A stretch of DNA of 64,000 nucleotides from contig NC_134828.1 in assembly GCF_004210375.1 (NCBI RefSeq), forward strand, positions 21,196,400-21,260,399, written 5' to 3'. How positions within the stretch are numbered: the first letter of the stretch is position 1; each line of letters opens with the position of its first letter. The stretch comes from Tachypleus tridentatus (Eukaryota > Arthropoda > Merostomata > Xiphosura > Limulidae). The notes beneath the pieces were generated by a model. The model saw only the letters and a program-made list of their open reading frames with translations, was not told the DNA's origin and made no database searches. Shown here in pieces: positions 1-13,300 of this stretch. Both the position numbers and the translations under genes were made by a program.

Positions 1-1383
<1,383 letters not shown>

Positions 1384-1521
1384 GTATATCATCTCATTAC
1401 CAAAATTGGAACACCATTGATCATACAAAAAAAAGATTTGTCTCCAGTTTTTAAGAATTTTCTGAACAAATGTTTAGAAGTTGATGCAAGTAAGAGATGC
1501 ACTGCTTCTGAACTTTTAAAG
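1384..1521 (+). CDS. STE20/PAK-like kinase, C-lobe exon
   Basis: Exon of 138 nt (46 codons) between a tttttcag acceptor and a gtatgg donor, phase 0 at both ends. It encodes kinase subdomains X-XI: VYHLITKIGTP, then LSPVFKNFLNKCLEVDASKR with the conserved Arg of subdomain XI, then CTASELLK. The block matches the PAK pattern (…LIATNGTP…LS..F.DFLN.CL..D..KR..A.ELL.H.FL). It continues the protein of the 366-562 exon directly. The next exon should supply the H.F(L/M) end of the kinase fold, and the candidate at 5012 begins LFFMK. Confidence 0.9.
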
Positions 1522-3123
1522 GTATGGTATAAATTACTGTTATTTTACTAGGATATTTTGTTCTACTTTGAACCTAACATCCTAATGTACACAATAACAA
1601 ACAATATCAGTAAATGTAAAGTTCACTGTTATGCTTGGCTGTTCATCTAACAGAATGGGAGCTTCAATTTAAGATACCACCTCATAATTAAATAATGTTT
1701 ATTTTGTAATATTCGTAAATTCCATACAATATCATCTTTTACTGGTGAAAAAATGGAATAATTTTTACATCCCTGATGAATGTAAATATTTTCACCCATA
1801 AAATTTTTTAACTGCATTTAAATCCAGCCATTCCAATTTATTTTAATTGATTTGTAACTGGGAGAAGTGTTTGAACTGAATAGTAATGTTTCTATGATAA
1901 AAGTTTTAACATTACACAACTCGGTTTTGTTGAAGTTCATTTTCAGATACTTTAAATTTTAATGCATTAACCATTGATAGAAAACACTTGATTTTTACTT
2001 TATTTTGTACAGTTCATCTAATAGGTAGTTCTCTATACATATTAGTCATGACAAAAAGTTGTTGAGTGTTAACATTTTTCCTTGCCATCATTCATACATA
2101 CACATGGTGTACATGCATAAACAACTTATATAAATACAAAAATACTATTCCAGTGAAGAAGGATATTAATAACTGTTTTATATTTATGTGTATGAGTTTA
2201 ATAAGATACAATTTGTTGTATAGTAGTAAGAGTTATTTACCCGTTTGTTGTATTTCTATAAATTTTTGCAATAGCAAATGTTTTAAATTCAAAAATAAAT
2301 AAATGACTCACTGCAGTATTATGCATTGTAAATAGAAATAATAATAACTGCGTTAGTGGGTTATGTAAATTCTTTTAAAAAAAGACCATTTATACATATC
2401 TGTGCATATCTTAACGTGATAAAGAATATAAGATCATTCCATATTTTTGAATACTTTCTTTGATGCATGAGTGAGAGAAAACTAAACAAATCTACTAAAA
2501 ATGCATGTACATTAAACTCCCATTGGAAAACAAATATTTATTTTTGAAAATGTTTATAAGTAGTGTAAATATTTGTTTAAGTAATTCATGTAAAAATTCA
2601 TTTCTTTAATGGTTTGAGGAAAGGAATTAGAAGAACCTTGTTGATTTTGTTTTCTTCTTTATTGCTGCTCAGAGTTGAACTCTCATGCCAAAGTAAGGAA
2701 AGTTCTATAGCATGTCATATATTGTTATACAATTGGGAATTGTTCAAGAAGATATAGAAATACTTGTAGGGCTGCTGATGTGTTGTAACTTTTATTTTTC
2801 TAATTTTTTAATGCTCTTTATGATAAAGTATGTGCAACATTTTCTATCAGTAGAATTCAAATCTGAAGACGTGCTTACAGTGGAACGGTTGAAAATAAAT
2901 TCTTATTGATTCTTGTATAGTTTTCGTTGGATTTACAGACTTATAAAACTTAAACTTTTTCCTTTTTCAAGCATCAAAGATTTCATCAATGCTAAGAATG
3001 GTTTAGTTGTATTTCAGTCCAACTTGACGTTTTAGTGTAAATTGTGTTTGTAAAATTTGAAGTTCAATATATGGAATTATTTACTCTTAATTTGCCAGCA
3101 TGTCATTAGAGTGCTGTACACTG
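1522..3123 (+). other. Kinase intron, 5' half
   Basis: AT-rich, with short non-conserved frames only. No exon, transposon or tandem repeat recognised before the SINE at 3124. Confidence 0.5.
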
Positions 3124-3397
3124 GTTTTGTTTTGGAATTTCGCACAAAGCTACTCGAGGGCTATCTGTGCTAGCCGTCCCTAATTTAGCAGTGTAAGACT
3201 AGAGGGAAGGCAGCTAGTCATCACCACCCACCGCCAACTCTTGAACTACTCTTTTACCAACGAATAGTGGGATTGACCGTCACATTATAACGCCACTACG
3301 GCTGAGAGGGCGAGCATGTTTAGCGCGACGCGGCCACGAACCCGCGACCCTCGGATTACGAGTCGCACGCCTTACGCGCTTGGCCATGCCAGGCCGA
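3124..3397 (-). mobile_element. tRNA-derived SINE (family A), near full length
   Basis: Reading the minus strand, the element begins GGCCTGGCATGGCCAAGCGC, a tRNA-like head with a box A-like stretch. A box B-like GGGTTCGTGGCC follows, then a body with a run ending CTAGCACAGATAGCCCTCGA and a tail with GCACAAAGC followed by T/G-rich sequence. It inserts in the kinase intron in antisense orientation. This is the reference copy for the other family A entries in the window. Confidence 0.85.
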
Positions 3398-3557
3398 CAA
3401 ACTGTTTATTTTAAAATTATAAGTAACTACTGTGGTTTGTATCGTAACTCATAACAAGTTTTTATTAAAGACTTTCATGCTATTGTAGTAAGTTGTAGAT
3501 CATTAATACTTTTGTTTTGAGCTTATTTACTGATTACGAATATTATCTTATTGAACC
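3398..3557. other. Unassigned intron sequence
   Basis: Short AT-rich spacer between the SINE and the foldback element. Nothing recognised. Confidence 0.4.
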
Positions 3558-3852
3558 TTACAGCCTTTACAGTAAGGAAGAATATTCTTGAAACAAGCAC
3601 AACGTTTCGATCACTGGTGTGATCATTTTTGAAAACTTGAGAATCATTTCACCAGTACATGTGTTTTTCTTATAGCAAAATCACAATGGGCTAGATGCTC
3701 TGTCAACCGAGAGGAATCGAATTCCTGTGTTTAGCGTTGTAAATTCGAAAACTTTTCGCTCTCCCGGTAGGAGATCGACCAACCATTTCACCAGTGATTT
3801 AAACCTTGTGCTTGTTTTATAAATATGTTCTTCCTTACCGTAAAAGCTGTAA
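3558..3852. mobile_element. Foldback/MITE-like element with ~45-70 bp inverted arms
   Basis: The left arm, from TTACAGCCTTTACAGTAAGG (about 3558), reappears inverted at the right end as the complement of a stretch beginning TTACAGCTTTTACGGTAAGG (ending about 3852). Both arms continue through ACAAGCACAA and ATCACTGGTG. Between them sits a family B SINE fragment. The left arm also has CGTTTCGATCAC…GTGATC, a stem followed (on the minus strand) by GAAAC, similar to the 62.75-kb element. The arms have diverged at several bases, so this is an old insertion. Confidence 0.6.
3662..3776 (-). mobile_element. tRNA-like SINE (family B), degenerate
   Basis: Minus-strand copy of a second SINE family. It is recognised by the tail TTCTTATAGCAAAATCACA at its left end and a box B-like GGAATTCGATTCC stretch. 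It lies inside the foldback element, so either it inserted there or the two are one composite. Confidence 0.6.
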
Positions 3853-4086
3853 TTTGTATTATTATAATTTTCGATCATTGTTGAAATGATTCTTACGTTC
3901 GTGTGATATAACAGTGTAGTTAAGAATAAATTAACTTTAACGCTCTCCTTGACTCTGTTGTAAGTTTAGAAGCTATTGATTTTAAAACGAACATCACGAG
4001 ACAGGAAAAGGTTTTTATTTGTTTATTTATTTATATTTTGACGAAAAAAAAAGCAACAACATCCCGTTGCAGTCATTGTTAAACTG
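3853..4086. other. Unassigned intron sequence
   Basis: No feature recognised. Confidence 0.4.
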
Positions 4087-4740
4087 TTGTGGAAATTTAT
4101 GAGTTTTAACTGGTTATTTGTTTGTTTTGAATTTCGCGCAAAGCCCTGGAGTAGCTTACCATCAAGACGCTTCTGTTCTTCTCCAGTCCAGAGTATGTAC
4201 GCTGAGTCTCATGAATCTTCTCTACACCTCTGCCGTTTGCAAATATCTTTACTGTATACTTCAAATCTTCGATTCATACAACAGCATTCCACTTGCGACT
4301 GTGTTTTCTTCCTCAGTAGTCCATGTTTTGTTCATAATAGATGGTATGCCATTGTTTCTTTTGGCCTTTATATCCAGGTACAGTTGGCAGAATTTGGTTT
4401 GTCCTTAGATGACGTTGCTGTCTCCACTGGTCAGTCCATCCCACCATGGCTTATTACCATCTCCAAATGTGGCTTTTCTTTTGGTCATCTGAAGAAGTCT
4501 TGATTGGAAATACCGTCTTCTATTTGCCAAATATCTTTCAAACCATCCTTCCATTACTATTTATACTGATGGTTTGAAATCAAGTGACTCTGTGGGCTCT
4601 ACCATGTGGTTTGGTGGTTGCACACAGAATCCCCTCTGCAGGTTTTATGTTCACTGCCGAATTGTGTACTATTTCTTTTGCCCTCAGTGATAAATTGAAT
4701 AATTTACTGATTGACTAACTAATTTTCTCTGACCTTGTTA
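4087..4740 (+). pseudogene. Degenerate non-LTR retrotransposon, RNase H domain
   Basis: The region reads on the plus strand through several frames as the C-terminal part of a non-LTR retrotransposon polyprotein. The clearest block is ITIYTDGLKSSDSVGSTMWF at about 4550-4610, which is the RNase H start (YTDG with the catalytic Asp, then K-S-..-VGSA). Upstream frames (SLSLMNLLYTSAVCKYLYCIL and the one ending in LITISKC) look like the thumb/linker between RT and RNase H in I/Jockey/R1-type elements. Frames at 4087-4503 and 4118-4408 overlap on the same strand, consistent with frameshifts. No intact frame survives. A short SINE family A tail (tttgttttgaatttcgcgcaaagc) at about 4118-4144 abuts its left end. 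Confidence 0.6.
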
Positions 4741-5011
4741 TATCATTAATCTTTTTTGCTTACTACACCAAACTTCTAGATATTGCATCATCATGATGTA
4801 ATGAAAAGCTTCCTCAAGTAAACAAACATTTAAAACAAAATATTAAATACACAATTTTTAGTACAGAGTCCTTTTTAAAGTTTACGACCCTCAATAATTT
4901 AGTGTTACGAGGAACAGATCGTGTGATTATACGCATTACTTGTATTCTCTGTCAGTTTACTGTCTAAATATAGGTTAACATTCAAACATAAATATTTTAT
5001 AATTTTCTTAG
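4741..5011 (+). other. Kinase intron, 3' end
   Basis: AT-rich; ends in a pyrimidine-rich acceptor (aattttcttag) at 5011. Confidence 0.5.
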
Positions 5012-5068
5012 CTGTTTTTTATGAAACGTACACCTACTGGATCTTTGGATGAAGTTGATGCTGACTGT
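5012..5068 (+). CDS. Probable C-terminal exon of the PAK-like kinase
   Basis: After an acceptor ttttcttag, the phase-0 continuation reads LFFMKRTPTGSLDEVDADC and meets a good donor (gtgagt at 5069). The start fits the end of a kinase domain, where 'ELL.H.FMK' is expected after the ELLK that closes the previous exon. If the donor is not used, the frame runs VSLQIV to a TGA at 5087-5089, which would be a natural C-terminus. I cannot decide between an internal exon of 57 nt and a terminal exon of 78 nt. The exon lies 3.5 kb from the preceding one across a transposon-filled intron. Confidence 0.5.
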
Positions 5069-5089
5069 GTGAGTTTACAAATCGTATGA

Positions 5090-6267
5090 TTAAAAGTTGC
5101 AGGCTCTTACATTGTGATATTATCAGATACACTGATTTCACAGGACTGCAACTAGGTATCTTCCTATAGCTAGGGCAGTTGTTCTAACAATTTGTGCAAC
5201 TAGCCTTCTTTCCTGATGTATAGGGCCCATGCTTTTAAACATGTCTCAGTCTCATCCTAACATTGTAGTTTCAGGTAGGTAAATATAGTGATAATGACTG
5301 GTAGGGTTGTCAGGAGTTTCAATCTTAGTTGCCACTATGATTGATAAAAAACTACTTGTGTGAGGTAACTTCATCACTGCCAATGTAAATGTCTTTTGAT
5401 ATACCTATGGACATTTGCGAAACTTCAGAAATTAAATTGTGAGGTACAGCCACAGGTAGACTCAATTAGCATGGTAAAGATTGATGGTAATTCAATAGTA
5501 GTTGGGTCCTCATCAACGGGGTCTGCCAGGTCAAACCTGATGTCTTAGAATGGTTGTGAAGGGTTTCAGGTAGTTTATCTTATTAAAGAGTATATTATTT
5601 TATAAGTTTCTTCTTTAAAAGCATAGAAACGAAAATATTCAGTACAAACAGAATGAAAGACAAACATAATTGACTAATTCAGAAAACAAGAGAGTCAGAA
5701 GGGTTAATTGCTTGATTTTAAATTTTAAGAATCAGGATTAAAATGTGAGGTCAAATGTATTTTGATTCACCTACTCATAAATATTTTGATTTGATCCAAT
5801 CAAACTATCTCCCGTTATTGTCACTCAAAACATAAAATGTGTTCCCACCTCCCCTGATATAGTCTGAGTATTTCCTTTACTGTCATCTTTTGTATCAAAA
5901 TTCAGTCCCTGCCGAATATTTCAATGTCAATATTAAAATATTTTATCATTCGCGTCAGTTAAAATAACACTCTCACAATATCTTCAAATAATTCTCTACT
6001 GGTAAGTAATGACAAATATATTTTTCAAATTCTTAACATTCAGATGAAATTGTTAACATTCTTGCTCTGAATAGGTAAAAGTACATATGCCATGAACTTT
6101 TACAGAGTTACGTTCAAAAATTTAATTACACTACTTTATATTCAATGCATATGAATAAACTTGGTGTCGAAATGTAGTTAAGAAATTAAAATGTAATATC
6201 ATATAAATTTTACTTTCTTAATTTTAAAATAAATAAATTCTCAAGCTTCCCTTGTATAAGTATATAT
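5090..6267. other. No gene recognised
   Basis: AT-rich, no conserved coding block, no tandem repeat and no recognisable transposon. It may be 3' UTR or downstream intron of the kinase. Confidence 0.4.
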
Positions 6268-6385
6268 GTATTTTCTTATAGCAAAGCCACATCTGGCTAT
6301 CGTCTGTGTCCCTCAAGGTGAATCAAACCCTGATTTTAGCGTTGTAAATCCGAATAATTACTGCTGTCCTACCGGCGAACTGTTG
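6268..6385 (-). mobile_element. tRNA-like SINE (family B), fragment
   Basis: Contains the antisense tail TTTTCTTATAGCAAAGCCAC, GCTATC, then GAATCAAACCCTGATTTTAG (antisense box B) and GCGTTGTAAATCCG. Same family as 3662-3776 and 10101-10215. Confidence 0.7.
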
Positions 6386-7589
6386 CATGAAATTTGTTCT
6401 CTGGGTCTTTAACTTCTCCAATTTACTTATCAACTCTCACTGAAGTATGGAATTTAACGTGAATTACTTATCATAATAGAAATATTACTAAAACAAATTC
6501 TAATTTTATATCTTTCAATCTTCTTAATTTACTGAGACACAAACAAGAAAGTCAGATACACCTGCCACGCCCACCTATTTCATCGTCTCTTTCACAAATT
6601 GCCAACAACCGACATAAAGACAAAATCTTAATCCATTAAATGACGTATAATGTTACATTGTTCTCAGTACAAAGTACTTTTAATTTCTGCTTCAGTTTGA
6701 ATGTTTACCTTTGAATGCTTTAGCTAGAAAGTCAGTTAAATTACAATAGTTATAGGACGCTGTTTTCTGAATGTTACATTCTGTATTCTTAGATACACAA
6801 TTTAAATAAATAAACGATACATGACGTAGTAGTACCATTGTTATGTGTGATGTTATTCAATAGCATAAGTTGTAATTTCTACTAAAAGTGTGCTAAATTT
6901 CGTGAAAATACATATAAAGCATTAAAAGTCACAGCATGGAAACTTGAATAGTTATTTTGTTGTTACAAGATTAGTGTTATCCACTGAGACCCTCTTTATG
7001 TATTGATTCGTTCGTGTTATACAACAGTTATAGGTAACTTTGTACAATATCCACACATGTGTAAAAGACCACAGATATACTTATATATTGCCATATGCAC
7101 GTGTAATTATTACACATTGTCGCAAACTTAAGACAGCCTGCCTCTGGCTTGTGCAACATTGGCTATGTTCTAGCTATGTTTGATAATTACTGTACTCTAT
7201 TGTACTGCCAACTATAAACTGTTAAATTCAGTACATTTTGATATCACAAAATAAATAATCACTGGCATAATTCAAATAAAGTAAGGTTTCTCTAATCAAA
7301 GTGATTAATATTCTCTAATCAATATTTGTCACCACACCACATATATCAACGCACATTCAAACCAACCTATGATAAATATCTTACCAGATGTAACTCTTGT
7401 AGCCAAACTAACAAAATTGCACCACTCCTCAAAAGACAAACCACTTCCTTCAGTTGGCATTACAGAAAAATAAGTAAAGAAAAAACAAGGACTGTTCGAC
7501 TAAATTTCATAACAACCTGATTCATATACCATTCTGAGAGATCACAACTCCTTCACTGCACGTTTCAGTAACATGAATGTTTGCTCGCT
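6386..7589. other. No gene recognised
   Basis: AT-rich, no exon recognised. A plus-strand frame at 7326-7520 has a CNSC…K pattern that recalls an integrase H2C2 finger but is too weak to call. Confidence 0.35.
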
Positions 7590-7935
7590 CTCCTCATTTT
7601 ATCTAAAATACATTTCAACTTCAGTGAGAACTAATAATGTTGCAGTGATCTATGAAAAGTTGCCCACGAATCATCATTAGTATAACGTAAGACCAAAGAA
7701 ACTGTGGGTATCTTGCTTGTTTATAAGTTGAGATAAGTCTTGTACAGCTGTGGTCTTTGTAGTGTCAGTGACCACTCCTTCTATACTCATAATATAATCA
7801 AACGATTCTACCACCATGTACACAAGTACGTCATTAACTAGTTTCAACTTAAAACCTGCCACTCTTACTCTCTGAATTACGTGATCAGGTTTTCATACAT
7901 TTTACTATACTAGTACTACAGTGAATCAATATGTT
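7590..7935 (-). pseudogene. Degenerate Ty3/gypsy-type reverse transcriptase fragment
   Basis: Read on the minus strand, this is the end of a Ty3/gypsy RT palm and the connection. It runs VLV….HVIQRV, then AGFKLKL (the usual LKLK…KC block, here without the Cys), then MSIEGVVTDTTKTTAVQD (the usual hVS..G+.TDP.K..AV), then HSFFGLTLYY (usual RSFLGL..YYR). In the next frame FVGNFS.ITATLLVLTE follows (usual RFI.NFS.IA.PL..LT). Several stops and a frameshift interrupt it, so it is dead. The catalytic YLDD block is not recognisable. No LTRs were found. This is an old retrotransposon copy rather than a gene. Confidence 0.7.
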
Positions 7936-10100
7936 GCAATAATACTGCTCCTAAATGCACATGTACCACAATATCTTACCAGATATAACTCTGCAAACTC
8001 AACAATGCATCTCTTGGTTGGCATTAACGTGCACATTTTCTCCATAACAAGTGTTTGTTAGTATACAAATAAGTATACAGTTTCATAGTATACGTCAGAT
8101 ATGTCATCATCAACTCTTCTTTAATTTCTCAGCTAAAGACCAATCAATATCTTTAAATCTCATGTATGTGTACCAACTGTCTCCCATTGCAACCAAACTT
8201 CAGAAGTTGCAAGTTCCAAAGTGCACCAGTTCAGTTCAAAAGCATGGCATGATGCAAATTTTATACAAAATATTTTGAGTGATAAAGAAGTTTTAGGTCT
8301 GTTCTTGTCATATAGTATCTGAATTCAAAGTTTAAACTATTGAACCAACATGCTCCTTATAATTTGTCCAGATATTGAAATATCTATGATAGTTGAAGGC
8401 TGTCAACATAAGTTACAATTTTCTCCCATTTACAATTACACTACATTTACAACAAAACCTGGCACAGACCCTTTCTTTCTAATAATCACAACTGTAAATG
8501 CCCAAGACTGCGTGCTCCATACTTTAACATTGACTATATATCAGCACCGGTTTATCCAAATATTCAAGGAAGTCTATTTATCTGTTTTCAGTCAGACACG
8601 TGTCAATTGTATCTACCTGACACTGAGTTACCTTATTTAACCTCAGTTGTTATCTGATCTCTCAAATACGTTAGCACATTTATCCAACAAATCACAGAGC
8701 TTCTGTTACAGTGTTAAAACTAGAGTTTTTGCACAATTCTTAATCAGCAAATTCAAATATATAAATAATCATAAGACATGATGGAGGCAACAAGAGAAAT
8801 ACTGTTAGCTTCAATCACCTCGAATTCATTCACCGTGCAATATGTGAGTGGAAAGTGAATTAACAAACTAACCATACTTTCAGAACTACATTGGGACTTC
8901 AGCATTCCTTGTACAGATTACTGTATGTGCTAGTGTTGCTTGATTTCTGGACAGTAAACAGTACACTTCATATGTTGATGACTGTATCAATTCATTACTT
9001 GGTACCAATGCATTGGACCTCATTTGTAGTAAGTCATGAAACACTACTTGTATAAACGTGGGTATTGTGATTCCATCCATATCATACACTAATGCATTCT
9101 ATACATCCATGACCTTGTCAGCAATGGATGGCTTTCTCATGAAACATCAGTTCAGTTCTCACTCTCTCTTGTATTCTCACAGGAACATACTAATCATCAC
9201 CAAGCCCTTTAAAAGCTAAGTTGGCCAACAAACCTTTAGGTGCAAGCCGTCTTATGAATTTCGCCCAAGTATGTAGTGGTCTTAGATTTAACTAGCTTTC
9301 TGAAGTTGAAAAAGTAGTAACTACTGCTTCATGTTGATTCTAATGTATTTGCTGTGTTGTTGATCAAAACTGATAGTCTCGTCTACCTTTCTGTAGGATA
9401 AGGCACATACAGTTCACTTTAAAGTGACCCAGCATTCATTCCACACAGACCATAACATAGTAGAACGATGAAAGTTACACCTACTCACTGGAAACTGATG
9501 GGTTGTGTTGCAACACCAGGCGTTTGGGTAGTTAGTTAACCTTTGGCCTAGCTCACACTCAATCAGTAGGACATTTTGTCTAAGGTACCACCACACTAGC
9601 TGCTGTTGTAAGTTTGATCTCTTGATTTCTGTTCATAGTTGTTACTTTAAACCTTATCAAAGCAGAAACTAACTTTATTAGAGTAAGTAAATCTCTCACA
9701 CTCAAGTAATCCTTCATTGGTTCTCCAGATAGTCCTTAAATGAACTTGTCAATGAAGATCTGCCAGAGCCATGTGATGGTATATTTTAGTGTACAAATGG
9801 TACACACTACCCATTTAAATTATCCTCTATCAACTCTGATGGATAGCTCCTTTTTCTACTAAGTTGAACAATTGATACAAATTGTTATGACCGTATCATT
9901 ACCTCAGAGTTGCATCTCACTCATGTGTCTCATAGAATCAAAGGCTGAAGTCCAGCCTAGAGATATGATTGCACTACCTATTTATGAGACAAGCCATTCC
10001 AAACATTTATCTCCATAAAGTATTTCGAGAAGTGTTCCACATCCTCATAAGACAAGTTCTCGATTGTTTTTTGTATGGTGTTCTAGAGTAGCTAGTTTTG
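7936..10100. other. Unassigned; possible further decayed retroelement sequence
   Basis: Only short frames. A plus-strand stretch near 9430-9560 has FHTDHN and later hydrophobic text that could be a ruined RNase H of the same element class, but it is not secure. No host exon recognised. Confidence 0.3.
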
Positions 10101-10215
10101 AGTCGTCCCTCTCTGGGACAGCGGTAATTCTTCAAATTTACAACGTTAGAATCAGGGGTTTGGTTCCTCTCGGGGAACACAGCAGATAGCCTGATGTGGC
10201 TTTGCTATAAGAAAA
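10101..10215 (+). mobile_element. tRNA-like SINE (family B)
   Basis: Plus-strand copy: GTCCCTCTCTGGGACAGCGG (box A-like), TTACAACGTTAGAATCAGGG, then GTTTGGTTCC (box B-like), CAGATAGCCTGATGTGGC and the diagnostic tail TTTGCTATAAGAAAACACAT. Confidence 0.8.
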
Positions 10216-10879
10216 CACATACACTGTTTTGAGTCGCATATATATTTTCGATGCAAATCTTATTTGTTACACACATAAACGTAGGAGGCGAGGGGTATGG
10301 AGAAAATTGCCCCAAAATTCTCGCCCCAACAGTTTTCGAGCAAAAATCTCATAATATTCTGCAAAAGCTCCGTACATATCTATAGCTCTTATATTTGGAA
10401 ATTTATTATGCCTTTCAAAACAATATATTACCCCACATGACATTTTCAGTTGCACCTTTTAACCTATTAGTGCAGTAGATTCCGCGTGAAAGTTACCGGC
10501 ATCAGTTTTTCCAAACGACTATAAATCTTATGTATATAATTTAAAAGTTTATTTGATATTTTCGGGCAAAATTTATTTTCGCCCTCAGTCACAATCAAGC
10601 CCCACATCAATAGCCACACATCACTTCAGACTTACTTTATTTCACATTACTATTAACCTATATTCGCATTCCTCTAGGTATGTGTTGTTTCTCGTCATTT
10701 CTTGATCAGTCAAACTAAAGATAAACAGTATATTTTTGAAACGATAGAAATAAACTTGTATTAAATATAAACAAAACAATTATTCGTTATCTATAATGCA
10801 AATAAGCTTGCATTTTATAAAATTTTAGTATTCTCGAGACAAATATTGGCTCATTATTTTCAAAACGATTTGTGATTTA
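10216..10879. other. No gene recognised
   Basis: AT-rich; no conserved coding, no repeat. Confidence 0.4.
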
Positions 10880-11215
10880 TTATTTTATCATTCATCTGAT
10901 ACTCTATATGTTTCAACCGTTACTGACTGATGATTCATCTGGTACTCTGTATGTTTCAGCTGTTACTAAGAGATGATTTATCCGTTACCCTGTATGTTTC
11001 AGTTGCCACTGAATGATGATTCATCCATTATTCTATATATTTCAGCTGTTACTAAGTGATGATTCATCCGTTACTCTGTATGTTTCAAATGATAATGATT
11101 GATGATTTATCAGTTACACTGTATATTTCAGCTGTCGCTAAGTGATGATTCATCCGTTACCCTATATGTTTCAGTTGTCCCTGAATGATGATTCATCAGT
11201 TACTCTATACATGTT
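10880..11215. repeat. Minisatellite, ~43-bp unit, about 8 degenerate copies
   Basis: Each unit has TGATGATTCATC, then GTTACTCTGTATG and TTTCAGCTGTTACTAAG. Alternate units differ at the TTTCAG(C/T)TG(T/C) part, suggesting an older ~86-bp higher-order unit. Ends abruptly at the SINE at 11227. Confidence 0.8.
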
Positions 11216-11226
11216 TAAGCTGTTAC

Positions 11227-11490
11227 CGGCATGGTTAGGTGGTTAAGGTACTCTAAATCGTAATCTAAAGGTCGCGGGTTTGAATCGCCGTCGCACCAAA
11301 CGTGTTCGCATTTTCAGCCGTAGGGGCGTTATAATGTTACGGTCAATCCCACTTAAAATTCCACGTAAAGAGTAACCCAAGAATTGGCGGTGGGTGGTGA
11401 TGACAAGCTGCCTTCTCTCTAGTCTCACACTGCTAAGTTAGGTATGGAAACGTAGATAGCCGTTGTGTAGCTTTGAGCAAAATTCAAACC
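11227..11490 (+). mobile_element. tRNA-derived SINE (family A)
   Basis: Head CCGGCATGGTTAGGTGGTTA (a good tRNA box A), box B GCGGGTTTGAATCGC, then GGCGTTATAATGTTACGGTC, the body and the tail GCAAAATTCAAACC. It inserts at the end of the 43-bp minisatellite. Confidence 0.85.
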
Positions 11491-12439
11491 AATCATCTAT
11501 TACTGGTCTATTAGTAACCTGTTACTGGGATGTTATTCATTTGAATATATTGTTGATTCTTGTTATAAAGTAATAATTCATAAGCTATAGTCTATATTTC
11601 ATGAGTTACTGGATTATTATCCACTTGCAACTTCCAATGATATATTAGTTACTGGATTAAGACTCATCTACAACTAAGACTTATCACGACCTGGTGATTA
11701 GTCGCTCACCAATGGACTTTGATTTCATGAGGACTGTGCTATCTTGTGTTTAAGGTATTTCAACTGAGGTCTCCTCATATTGTAGCTTTTGACAAACTCA
11801 GAAGAGCTAATCAGCCTCTTTGGTTACTTCTGAATGAAAAGGGAGCCATTTGTCCTTATAATTGATCGTTTACTCATGAATTTTATTTTATTTTGATGTT
11901 CATTATTTTAATTATCCACAAGGAATACAGAATGATTCATTACCCATTGACCCCACCCTCCATGGACACTACCCAACTAGGACAGTGTCGCTATGCCATA
12001 GTTTTGTGAGTGTTATACCCAAACATTAGCATCAGACTTACTGCCCATAATACCTGTTGAGAACGTTCAACACCAGTACTCAGTTTACCTCTGCCCAAAG
12101 GATCACATGACTGACTTTAGGGAAAGCATCACAAGTTCACCCAGCTACAGGACTTTACAACCAAAGTGGTGTGTTTCAGTGCCTCCGACGCCTCTCAACC
12201 AATAGAATCCTCTTCTTCCTTCAAGGTCCTACAAGTTCCTCTCGTCATGTAAAGGAATCCACATCGAGAGGTAACCATTTGGACTTGTTTTAAAACAAGA
12301 GTACCAATACACACACAATATATTACAATGGTTTTATCTTAAATCTGAATAACCATCAACTTCTATATTTATTTATAACTTTACAACATGTTTGAATTAT
12401 TAGGAAGAATTATATTATATTCATATTCCAAATCCACCA
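11491..12439. other. No gene recognised
   Basis: Moderately AT-rich, no conserved coding or repeat recognised. Confidence 0.4.
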
Positions 12440-12650
12440 AGTAGTAAGTAGATGTAGATTCTGTTGTTCCATATTAAATATTTGAAGTAAGTGGTTGTAT
12501 AGCCTGTTGTTCCTAATGAAATGTTTCCAGTAAATGGAATGTAGATGCTGTTGCCCCAAACGGAATTTTTCTGGTAGATGGAATGTAGATGATGTTTCCG
12601 CAAATGCAATATCTGTGGTAAGTGGATGTAGATCCTGATACTATATGATG
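12440..12650. repeat. Degenerate ~50-bp tandem repeat, about 4 units
   Basis: Recurring GTAGATG(T/C)…GTTG(T/C)(T/C)CC…AAATG…TG GTAA(G/A)TGGA blocks, for example AATGGAATGTAGATGCTGTT and GATGGAATGTAGATGATGTT. Unit lengths vary. Confidence 0.55.
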
Positions 12651-12721
12651 TTATAGCTTGTGCTCGGTAACATACGCTCATTGTCAAGTCAAAATAAATT
12701 ATAGATCTTTACATTTTGTTC

Positions 12722-12800
12722 TGTTTTATGACTCGGTGACACAGCGGTACCTCTGCGGACTCACAACGTCACAAACCTTTGGTCTTCACTTCAAACCAAT
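12722..12800 (+). mobile_element. tRNA-like SINE (family C), head fragment
   Basis: TGACACAGCGGTACCTCTGC, GGACTCACAACG and a decayed box B. Same family as the copies at 17458 and 31399. Confidence 0.5.
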
Positions 12801-13300
12801 AAACTCTTTAATAAAATAATTTGAAATATAACATTCATTTATTTTTATTGTGTGAATTGAAAACTGAATTAAACCTGATCGTCTAAGTGATTATTGTATT
12901 TTGTGTATGAATATATTATGTCGACTCATCATTCATTACTGCGTGGATAGGTACGTGTAATACATTTCGTGAAATATGAATTTCTTTTGTTGCTTAGAAA
13001 TTTCAACTTTACTTGAAAATGAACCTGAAAATGTTTTTTAGAAGTAACATTTTGCCTCAAGTTTCACATTTGTTAGAACCACTAAAATATTGTTAGAAAT
13101 TATAAACCACCTATATAATATATACATAGTGTGTAATTTATATATATATATTTATATTTAAAACAAAACAGTTGTTGGTAATCGTATCAATTTGACGTTT
13201 TGTTACGATTTTCTGAAAAAAAAACAAAACGTGTTTGTGATTTATATTCCGTTATTGTTTTATTTTTTTGTAATCATGTTTTTTTCATAACTGTAACCAG
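12801..13300. other. Intron upstream of ABHD14 exon
   Basis: AT-rich with a short (TA)n run near 13137-13160; ends in the acceptor ctgtaaccag. The first coding exon of the hydrolase was not found. Confidence 0.5.

Noticed and set aside
3340-3397. Possible tRNA genes (good box A and box B here and at other SINE heads)
   Set aside because: Each is joined to the same SINE body and tail, often with target duplications; cloverleafs are incomplete.
7326-7520. Possible gypsy integrase H2C2 zinc finger on the plus strand (TRCNSCSQTNKIAP)
   Set aside because: Only the two Cys and a Lys fit; the His pair and downstream integrase are not readable, and the secure RT fragment nearby is on the opposite strand.
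9414-9600. Possible gypsy RNase H remnant (FHTDHN on the plus strand)
   Set aside because: One short motif with stops on both sides; not enough to call.
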